In this document: in pieces, positions 1-11,100 of the stretch
Numbering within the stretch: position 1 is the first letter of the stretch
How the letters are laid out: the number at the start of each line of letters is the position of its first letter
Assembly (NCBI RefSeq): GCF_048771995.1
Contig: NC_133030.1
Coordinates: forward strand, 54,964,001 to 55,028,000
Length of the DNA: 64,000 nt
Direction of reading: 5' to 3'
Source of the DNA: Taeniopygia guttata
Taxonomy: Eukaryota > Chordata > Aves > Passeriformes > Estrildidae
Position numbers and translations under genes: made by a program
Notes under the pieces: model-generated
Seen by the model: only the letters and a program-made list of their open reading frames with translations
Told to the model about the DNA's origin: nothing
The model's database searches: none

Positions 1-2795
1 ATTTATATTTGCACAGGTAAAAAATGTCTTTATAGCTTTTACCGTGTATTTTTTGATTACTACATTCATTAATTTTGATAGAGGGTTAAAAAGAGAAAAG
101 GTAATGAGAATGCATTGCTTATTATATTACAGTTGGAGAGCTTTCATTGTCTGAAATACTTCAGTACTAAACTGCATGTTCATTTTGGAATAATTTCAGA
201 ATTACTGTGATTTGGCACAATTCAGAATTTACATCTGAATGTATTTTGTTGCTGTAACTGGATAAAGCATTGACTGGTCACATAAAATGCAGGAACCTTT
301 ATTGCAGGAAAGTCAACATGGCAATTGATGGACTGGCTCTTCAGAATTAATCTTTAATGTTACTGTACTCTCAGCTTGGCAGAAAGTAACTCTAGAAACT
401 TATTCTTTTTTCTTCTGTAAAGCATGATCTGAAGTTGAACCTGGGCTTTGTACATATCCAAGGATTAGTTAAAAATTACTTCTATGCTTTTGAAATGTCT
501 GTTGGTGGCAAATGTTACAGGCTAGAGTAATTGCTGTAATTGGTTTATTACAGATTAGATTTTAGATTTTCCATAGCTACTCAGATACTGACTGTGACTC
601 AGTGAAAACTTGGGAGACTTACCATAAAAGGCAAAGTGCACACATTTAAAATCTCTATTTTTCTTCTGTAGCAAAAGCATTAAAAAATTGCTTGTTCTGC
701 TTTTATCTTCCACATTGAATTCTGAGAAGGCACTATTTCTGAAAGTGTGGACACTTTAAAGAATCAATAGTCAGTAAGTCTGATGTTGAAGAAAGTAATC
801 TTGAAGACCCATGCCAGACTGGTAGAAGCAAAGAGTTCTGAGTCTCCCATCTCTGCTTTAACACATTGTGTGGCTGACACAGGCATTCTGCTGGAGACAA
901 CTCTGTTGGCTTTCCTCCAAAGCCTGAGCATTAATTAACACACTTGGGGACTCACGAAACACTCTTCATAATGATAGGCAATTGCTTTAAATCATTTGTA
1001 ACACAAATGATTTACAACAGCTTCAGATTTTTAATAAGCCTTGGCAGTAACTGGTGATTGTTAGTTCGCTGTTCCTGTGTTCCCAGGCTGGGAATCCAAA
1101 GAAGCTGATTTCTAGCAAAGCATCAGAGGAGGAGAAGGTCCTTTATTGACACCTTTAGATGTCACATCTTTGGAGGCAGGTGACTAAAAACTTGAGTCTT
1201 GTGTTGTAAAACTAGATTCTTTATCTTTTGAAGTAAATATAGAGGAAATGAGCTGGAAGAACTTGAGAGACTAGTGACCAATATTTTGATTTCAGGGTAT
1301 TGGTTTTGAGATGAATGTTCATTTTTTGAAAATTCCTTAAAACCCTGGGGTAATGTGAATGCTGGGCCTGTGTTAAAGGCTTCATTGTAAGTAGTGCTTG
1401 TAGTTGTCATCCTGATGGATTCAGCATTGTTGAGATGCATGCATGACTCAGATGAAGTTTTTCAGATCCTGAAAAGTTAAAACCAAACCAAAACCAAGTA
1501 TGTTTTGCTAAGCATTTTAGCTAGCAGATCAGATGTCTGAGCTGTGTGGTGTTTTGCACTGGTGCTTTGGCAACCAAGCCTGAGAAGTGGAGGAGCTGAC
1601 ACTTGTAGCTGCACTAGCGTTCTTCTCTCCAGAGTCTGATGTACCAGAATTCGGTAACAGGACTTGAGATGTTGTGTGTAACCAAGAAGTAACTTGGAAG
1701 TGGACATGCAGTGTCATGAAACTGTCACTGAGAATTATTGTTTTCTCAACCTTGAGCAAAATTTCTGAACTAGAGCTGTCTAAATTTTAAAACAAATTTC
1801 AGACGAATGATGTGGGATGTAGTCTGAAAGGCCCAAAACATCTTGTGGCTTCTCATTTTTCTCCTATCCGTATCATTACTAGATAATGTGAAGGCTGCAA
1901 AGAGTATTTTGGCCTAAATAAATGACTAAACTTAATGCTCCTATGCTTCTATTTGAACGTACCATGCAGCTGGCAGCTTACTGGCCATTCTGCTAAGACA
2001 GTGCTCTATATTTTCCTTCAAAGCCTGAATGGTAATTTGGAGAATTTAATGTTCATGGTCAAAGCAATACAAGATGCTCTTCAACAGTCATTCTTTCTTT
2101 AGAGAACAGCTAGCATATTCAGTGTCTACTACACACACAGGTTCATTATTAGCAGCCTTTTTCTTTTGGCCTCCCTGGAGTTGTTAAAGATCATGGTATT
2201 TTTGGTTCTGATTGTACCTATGAAGTCTCTCAGTTATCTCATGTAGATTTGACAGCTTCCCCAACTTTCACTAATTTCTTTTAACATGGATATGTTCTGA
2301 GAACAAAGGATTCTGCTTTAGTAATGGAGCTATTATGCGTCTTTTGGAAAGTGCATTTGGTGGGGGTTTTAATGCATTGTTTACTCTTAAGAGCAATACA
2401 AGTTACATCAGTGCTTTATCGTAGAGCTTTGGCATAGAATTCTGAGTTATTCAGGTTCTGTACATCAAGGAGGGTATCACTGCAAACTAATGCTAATGGT
2501 AAGAGTGTGGTCACTTACAGATGTCCAGTGCCATGTAAGTAAGGATGCTCTTTAAGGGGAGTGTAGGGCAGTTACTGCTGTTACATAGAAGAGGAGGGCT
2601 GTTAGAGTTCGTGTTCTTTGATAAACCAGTTAATAGAAGGAAAAGTTTGCTTTTTTTTTTCTATGCAGTAGTTTGTTGTTGGTCCATCATGCTCTTCTTT
2701 CTGCCTCTGCCTGAACCCAAACCCCCTCGCAGCCTGACAGAAATGTTCGCTTACGCAGCTAGCCCTGCTTCAGTTTGTACCACATCCTTCTCCAG
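1..2795 (+). other. MARK3 intron (left part cut by window edge)
   Basis: AT-rich sequence upstream of the first recognisable exon, ending in a pyrimidine tract and CAG acceptor at 2794-2795. I looked for the exon that in known MARK3 proteins ends in NGKEN and did not find it, so it probably lies left of the window. I see no other exon, RNA gene or recognisable repeat here. Confidence 0.7.
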
Positions 2796-2897
2796 TGTTC
2801 GGCTGCGACATCAGAAGTCGATGTCCATGTCAGCCTCTGTGCACACGAAGATGATGTTGCCTCCAATAGACAATGGCGCAGATAACTTCAGGCCTAT
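2796..2897 (+). CDS. MARK3: MARK3 exon, 102-nt frame-neutral (probable cassette) exon
   Basis: The acceptor is TCCAG before 2796 and the donor is GTAAGA at 2898. The exon starts with the last base of a codon and ends with two bases of the next, so its 102 nt (34 codons) can be skipped without a frame change. It reads [18 protein letters not shown], then [22 protein letters not shown]-containing block of similar length and position is present in MARK1 and MARK2 spacers as I remember them. Canonical human MARK3, as I remember it, runs NGKEN directly into STIPDQ, which is what skipping this exon would give. The serine-rich [10 protein letters not shown] segment could be a phosphorylation patch; that is inference. 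Confidence 0.8.
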
Positions 2898-5800
2898 GTA
2901 AGAACCAGAAATCGTTGTGACACTAACTTATACCCACTGCTTCTTAACTTTGTGCTGTGGAATTTTAGTCCTAGACTGTTCTAGTATATTTTGCCCACAA
3001 GATGTGTGTTTCCTCATTTTTTTAGTCTCGTTTACATTTGTCTTGTGGTGTGTCAGGCTGTCTGTGACATAATCCTGCAATAGTGAACCTTAATTTTTTT
3101 CCTATTGTTAGGAGTATTGGACATTCCCTATTGTCAAAGTTTGTGGGAGACTTAAAATGTGTATCCCGAAGGACTTCACTGCTTGGAGCGGTTCGCTTGT
3201 AGAGAATTTTGTGTAGGATACTTTCAAATTAGCAAGACTTTCAAAGATGTATGTACAGAATGTGGAGGAAGAGACATTAAAGTTACCTATTCTCTTTCCT
3301 GGGAGGAAACTTTACTGGTCTATTCTTTTATCAGTCTTCTCAGCGAAACTCTGTAGGCCTGGTTTATCTGGTCTTTTCCGGGATATTCCTGTTGCACTTT
3401 TCTGCCTATGTAGGTTTCTGTTTCGGCAGCCTCTTAATCCTAACTTCTTGCAAGTTTTGATTCCATACAGTGCTGTAATAATGTTGGTATTCCCAACCTT
3501 GGCCTATATAAAAGTGTCTGCTTATGCTTTACTGTAGAACGTAGTGTTTTGTGTTTCCTGCTGAGCCGCAGTGCCCGTGCGAAGGCGTTCTAGCATCGTT
3601 TTTTTGTTTGTTTGTTTGTTTTCTGCCCTAGCACTATTCCCGATCAGAGAACTCCCGTTGCTTCAACCCACAGCATTAGCAGTGCGACCACCCCTGACCG
3701 TATTCGTTTCCCCAGAGGAACGGCCAGCCGGAGCACGTTCCACGGGCAGCTGCGCGAGCGCCGCACCGCCACCTACAACGGCCCGCCCGCCTCGCCCAGC
3801 CTGTCCCACGAGGCCACGCCGCTCTCGCAGACCCGCGCCCGCGGCTCCACCAACCTCTTCAGCAAACTCACCTCCAAACTCACGAGAAGGTAAGGCTCTT
3901 CAAATGCTACTGCGCCGTGTCTGTCTTTTCTTCCTTTTTGTAGCAGAAATACTCCATTGCTTAGGTGACTTTGTCCACATTCACTGATAAATGGCTGAAG
4001 TTCGCTAACTTAAAATGCAGTTGCTTATGATTTTTTCATAGGTCTATTTTGGTTACTGAAGCCATTTGTTTTTGGGAGTTGAGTCAAATGGGATTAAATG
4101 GGAGACAGTTTGGTCTGTGCTGTTCCTTCTGTGCTCTTCAGCCTCATGTCTGAGGTACGAATGCTGCAGAGATGAAACATTTCAGCTCAGCTGAAAAGCT
4201 GCCCAGTGGCTGCATAGTCCATAGTCCAGGAGCCCGGTCTAGATATTTAATGTAGCATTAGAAGCTCAGGTTGTGTTTCCCAGTCACTTAGTCCATTAGT
4301 GTTTCCAGCATAACCTTGCTGGCAACACAGAAATAGGAATACCACAGGTGAAAAGGTAGGGGCAGGAGACAAAAGCTTCTGTTGGCAGTAACGCTGTCAC
4401 AGGCAATCTTAAAATAATGGCAGTATTAGTGTTTCAGTCTAGGTAGAAGTCTGGTCAAACATGGAAAATTTTATTCCTACTTTGGCCTTTAGTTCATGTG
4501 CAAATTCTGTGTTAGGTGTGAAGGTGTGTGGTCCAGCCAAAGCCAAACTTCAGCAGGTCTTGCTCCTGCACTAACAGTTTTTATTCTAACTGAACTTCTA
4601 GTTTCAAATCCATGTATGATTTAGATTACTTACTACAACCCTAAAATTGAAAATTGAACGCTAAAATTGAAAATTATGCTTTTTTCTTCTGCATTTAAAA
4701 CTTGTCAGTTCCCATACCACATACTTCAGACCACTGATCTCCACAACTTGCATTTGCAGAATTGAGGCCTTGTTTGTCTTTGCTTTAAGATAATCATCAA
4801 GCTTTTGTACACTCCTTATCAGGTGAAGTTTTTTGGACTAGATCATTCTGATCTTGCCCTGCTGACTTTTGTTTTAAGCTTATACCACGTCAGCAGCAAG
4901 CCATTTCCTTCCTGTCTACTTTATGACCATGGATGCCTCCCTCTCAGTATCCCCTTTGCAGTCTCCCATTCCTACAAAATAATGCTAAGCCACACTCCAG
5001 TTTTTCACAAATGGGTTATTTCAGTTGAGAGAGGGAATTTCTTTAAGCATGTAGAAGTTGCTTCTTGGCAATACAAGAACATGACAGTCTAGCCTTTGAT
5101 AAATGTTTTCATTTGCTCAGTTCTCTGCCAGGTAACACTTCTCTGGGAAACTGTGCTGTAGGAAATTTGGTTTGGGTTTTTTCCTTTCCTTTTTATGTTG
5201 AGAGAGAGAACTTTAATTTGAATACTCTTTAAGTGTTAAGCCATCTGCTTTATGTCAAGTGAAGTCTTAATCAGCCACATCCTTTTGGCACATCTTTCTT
5301 TCTGTACTTTTGTTTGTAATATCCTTACTTAATTTTCCATTTGACATTCCAAATGTGGACACTCAAACTGTGAACATGCAAGCTTTTCACTCAGTTGTTT
5401 AGGCAGCATTCAAACTTCTATCATTACCTCACAGTTTCAACTTTTGCAGTGCAGTGTGGTTTTCTTGAAGAAGTCTTTCCCCACGACTTTTGACAGTAGT
5501 TTAAATTCCATCTGGACTTGATTAAGTAACATGCAGTTGTAATACAATAGCACAGTTACAGATGATTGGTTTGCTCTTGGAGAATTTCTTGCAGTTGGGG
5601 CTCTGTTATATTCAGTGCTGTACAAACTACTGAGGAGGTGGATAGTGCCACTGAGGGACACGGTTATGTTTCTTCCTGTTAAATAATTTTTTTAAACCTT
5701 ATTACTCATTAATTTATTGTAGCATTCTCCATGGGGAAGAATTCTTTTGGTTATGAACTACTTATGTTCTGGTGTAGGCAATTGTTATAGCTTCTGCCAC

Positions 5801-8130
5801 TAAAATAGCTAAATATTTAAGGCAGTTTTTGACACAACATGGCTGACCTAATGTTATGAGGAAAGGAAGAAATCTAACTCTGAAGATACTCAAGATATAA
5901 TTATGGTAGTGTTACTGATTTTTGCTTTCTATGGTAAATATATAAAGAAAATACAAACATATTTTTACCTGACCTTGCAGATTTTGAGTTTTAAAGTGTT
6001 TTGATACCAGTACATATTTTAATTCATAATAAATACTGGTTACATATTTCCCAGAAAAAATTGAATGTAACAGTGCCAGGATGCCAGGAATTTGACTCTT
6101 CAGCCCCTAAATCATCTGCCTAATCTGAGACTATATTGAAGTGTAATTTAATTGTGCATTTAAAATGAGATCTTTTTTGCATGTTTCACTCTAAATGCCT
6201 TTTTCAATTTATTTTGTACAAATTTTTTGTTAATTATTATTTTGGCTTAATTTCTTTTAGAAACATGTCATTCAGGTTTATCAAAAGGTAGGATTTATTT
6301 ATATTTAAAAAAAAGTGGCTCCTGCAATTAACAAAAGATTTGGCTTTTCTAGCCTTGGTTTTCTGAAAACTAAACTTCCTGCTGAGAACTAAATACTTTC
6401 TTTCTTCAGAGGAAAGCATAGAATAAATCCATTAACTCATGATGATACCTAAGAATCTGTGGCACCATCTGTGTTGTATAACAAGATGCTAAGCATGCCT
6501 TGTGAATTCTTCTTTCTTTGATAGAGTTGGTAGTGCCAAAGTAATTCTGTTCTCTGTACTAATACACTTAGCATGCTTATGTTTGAAGAATGAGGTGTTT
6601 GATAACAATGATGAAAGCATAAACAAAACATAAGGTTGCAATCAAATAAAGGTAAGTGTTATTGAATTTATCTCTCTGTTTTATGATGTTGAAGAGAAAA
6701 AAAGGTTTGAAGCATTGCCTGCAGCTGAGCACAGCTGTGAGTTGAACAGTTCTGTGTGAAAGATTGAATGAAGATTCAATAGCTGTGTATTTATTTTAAC
6801 ACGGGGTGCATTTGTTGAAGTGAATTGCAGCTGAAGTGCAAATAGAGCTCTTCAGTTATAAACAAAAAGTACAACATTTATGCAAATTTATCAACAAAAG
6901 GGAAAAGCTCAGAAGTCTGATTCACATTTCAAGCCAAAGGATTGAATTTAGTTTTGCAATTTGGGAATGAATCAAGCTGCTGTATTTCTCATTAATCCAC
7001 TCTGATTCGTGAAATTGCTTATGCAATGTGCAGGTAAATTTCCCAGTAGAGTTTTGTAATAGCCTGTTTAGTTGTACCACATCTGGGAACTTCTGAAAGG
7101 GTGGTACTTCCAGTTTCCTACTGCTGATCAAAACCAGGGAGATGGGGCCAAAAACCAGGCATCTGTTTTAACCTTCAGAACACAAGGCTATGCTTGTGAC
7201 TGTAATTTGGAGTTAGACCATTTCAAGGATTAGGGAGTTCTGACATATGTAAATTGCTGCCTAAATGTGGATTTATTATGTACAGTGAAAGGCTAAAGAT
7301 ACCCTACGTGATTAACTGAGTAAATTCCCTGCCATGGTGATGATAATCAGTGCTCTTCTAAACATGTCCATGTTTGGAACTGGTGTTGCCTTGGCTGGCG
7401 TTGTCACAGCTGACTTGAGAAAAATGCAACAACTTAGTTAAGGAAAGAAACCATGCAGCTCAACATACAGCTGGAACTGAGCAGGGACAGTGGCTTTAAC
7501 CCAGCGTGCATCATGAGCTGTGGGGTGTAGATCACTTCTAAAACAAAGGACTGTCATCTGTGCAACCCTCCACAGCTGGATGCATCTACATTTGTTCAGA
7601 AGAAAGATGGAAAATGCTAATATGAGTACAGTTTTAAACTAGAAGGTTACTGTTTAAATTTGAGATTTCAGGTAATTTTTAGGTTATTTTTAAAAAATTA
7701 CCTTTGACTTGAGGCCAGGAGTCTTAGACCATGGTGGAAATATCTGTTACAGCTTCCATGAATGTGTCTTTTTGAATAAGAAATTTGTAAAGTCTTACAC
7801 AACCTGCACAGAAGCAGTGTGCTTTTTAAATTCTGTTTTAAGAATGTGTGGTGTCCCTCCATACCTGATCTGTCTGTAGATACAAAAACTGAAAATACTG
7901 GCAGTTTCTCCTGGCTATACTTGCTGTGAATCCTACCTGAGCTCACCATCTTTGTAGTTTTGAAAGAACTACAGTAACCCAGTAGCATGTATGCATAGTG
8001 CCACAGCATCAGTTCTAGGGAGCTGAATGAAAGTAGATGATCAGTCACTCCTTGTTAAACTGCTGAGTTTTAATATTGTGCCCAGTACACAGAGGTATCA
8101 GATATATATATATGTGTGTGTGAGTATATA

Positions 8131-8163
<33 letters not shown>

Positions 8164-11100
8164 CTTGTACTATGCACTGTGTTTGCCAATCTGCATATTG
8201 TGGAAGTCTTAACTTCTTTTTTTTTTCCTGACAGCAAAAATGAATCAATGTTCTGGATTTTATTGCAGCATCATTTCTCCATTTCCATAAATTGATCTTA
8301 TTTTATCATCTTGCACTTTTTGTTGATTTTCAGTATCTTTTTAGACAGTTTTCTTTGTGTTTACTTGGATATTTAAAACAGCATACAAAGATGTAAAGAA
8401 CAGGAAACACAGCATAATCTGGGACAGATGTGTGGAAACAATCAGATTTGTGAAAGCCGCTCATAAACCATAAGGTAGATAATGTATAGGCATGGCATGA
8501 CAAATGAGAACAGAACTTGTCTATATATTTGTTCCATTCCCAAGACCAAGAAGCATCTTGGTCCATAAAATCAGTTAATGTAAAACACAAGCAAAAGCAG
8601 AAAATTTAGAGCAGCATAAAGTAGCACAGAAGTGAATATTGTATTAGCAAGTGAGGAGGCCTCAGGGCTGCATCTGACTCACAAACCCCAACCAAAACAA
8701 TCCTGGCAGTTCAGTAAGTGCCTGTTCCCAGAGCAGCAGTGCTGGGCTGTAGAGCTGGACCATACCCATGCCTGTCGTGAAGGAAAGAACACCTTGAGAG
8801 ACTGGCACAGCTCTCCTAAGCTTGGCATGATGGCTCAGATTTGAGGTTCTGTGTCACTTCATGCAGCTCCTGCTCAGTGAATGGAACATTGATGCATGGA
8901 AAAACTGAGCAAAGTGAGGGTTTTCTGAGAGGCTTCCATGAGAATGTTTATTATTTCAAAGTGGCAGGTCTATTCTAAATAATGACCTTTCTTAGATTTA
9001 GAGTACAGTAGTTTACAAACTGAACACTTTGGTTTAATTTCAAACTGAAAATTGTGTCAGAGCATCACTAGGGATTTTTCCTTACAGACTTTTCTGGACA
9101 GATTCCAGCAACAGTAAGGCTGTTCATTGTTGAGGAGACTGGTTGTGCTCCCGTTTTCTACAGCCTTTGGCAAGTTTCAAAACAAAACACAAAAAACTCA
9201 ACAAAAATCCATAAATGTTTGCAGCTCTTAAAGCTGCCATCCTCCACTTCCTAGGAGTACAGAAAGCTCTTTGAAGTTTAAATACTCATAATATTATTTC
9301 AGTTGAGGAGTGTTTTCTAACTTGTTGGTTGCTCTTCCCAGTAAAGCAGTCATCTGAAAGGGGAGGATCAGTTTAATTCAGTTGGTACATGTAGTGGTTC
9401 CTGCATACACCTTTTTTGGTCCTGTAGAGCTCTCATAGGGGATGACTTCATGCTCTTGGTATATACAGGCATGAAAAATCTTTTTCCACCTTCTCTTATA
9501 TCCACTATAGATTAGTAGCACAAGATCTCATGAAAATAAATTCACTAACTGCCCACTTTACACTGTGACTTTTAATTGTCTTCTCATTTTTTCTGTATCC
9601 TCTTTTGCTTACAGCTCTTCATTTGCCAGTGACATTGTCCCTGTTGTACCGTGAGCTGTGTGGTACCTCAGAGAGCAGGTTCTCCTCGGATGCTGCCATG
9701 ACCAGCAGCTCTCAGCTGAGCAACTTTGCCCCCTGTTAAGTGCAGTGTTGCTTTGCAGTACCCCTGAGTTGAATTTGGGCTGGTTCTGTGGCCCATGCAG
9801 CCAGTGCTGCCACCCTGCCCCTCACAGTTCCAGGAAAGCTCCTGGTCCCCTGTGACACAGACTGCCAGAGTCACCTTGCAAGGCTGATCCCACCAGAGTT
9901 CTCAAAAGGAAGGAAAGGAGGAAATCACACCTTGTAACACCCCACACACCCTGATATAAATATCACTCTGCATCTGAAAATAAGATTGCTGTCTTACATT
10001 CCTGTCCCTAGACACCTGCCACCCAAACTGCTGTGTTTGTTTTACTCAGGGAAGCCATGTACTGCCTTAGTCTGGCTGAAAGCAGTGTACAGGCAGCATC
10101 CCCCTGAGCAGAGTTAATGCTCATATGTTGAACCATCCTCCTTCAACAATGGGAAGGCAGAGAAAGATAATTTTCCCCTTAATTCTTCTTGACCCTGGGC
10201 TTTCAATAGATGGTAGTGACCAGCAATGTAGCCTTAAGCACTGCAAGAAGACAGAAAGCTTAAACTTCTCCTTGGGTGGGAAAGATGCATCAGTGTGGAA
10301 TTATAAGGATGGAGTTACCGCAGATTGAGAAATCTTGGATTTACCTCTTAAAGTTCTGTTAAAATGTATATGCATCTTTTGCATTAAGGTATTTTGGTGT
10401 TTGAACATGCAGATCTGATGAGCATGCAAATACACAAGGTGATCAGACTTGTCTGTAAAAAGTTATGGGGATTTTTTCAAATATATACTTTATTCCAGAT
10501 AAAACTTATATAAATAACATTAGCTAAAAATATTTGGGAGTTATTTATTTTTTAGGAGGTACTTAGTAAATAATACAGTCTCTTCAATATGCTTTGTAAC
10601 TTTAGTTTCACATTTTCTGCTTTTAAAACTTCAGATTTATTCCATGAGTTCTACAGATTTAATCTAGAAACATATACTGTTAAAATTAGTTATGGTCAAT
10701 TTAAAAACTGTAGTTTATAGACTTCCATTTGGTTTGACAATATGTTGCTTTCTATGAGTTTGTCCTAACCTACCAAGTTCTTTACATCTTTGTTGTTTTG
10801 CATTTTAACACACATGTGGTATGATTGCAGTAATTTTTAGCAGCTACTCAGATATTTTATATTGTAGTGTAAGATTTGTCTTCTCTTTCCCACTTCCTTT
10901 TGCTTCTGCATTCTTTTCATTGAGGCTCCCGACTGAATATGAGAGGAACGGGAGATTTGAGGGCTCAAGGTGAGGGTAAAATTTTTGTTTAAAACGTTAC
11001 TTAGGTGAGTTTGAACCTTTCTTCCCTTGATTATGTGGCATAGTGGCTTCAGGCAGCAGCTTTTTTTTTTCATGTAAGTCATTGGAACTAAACAAAGAAG

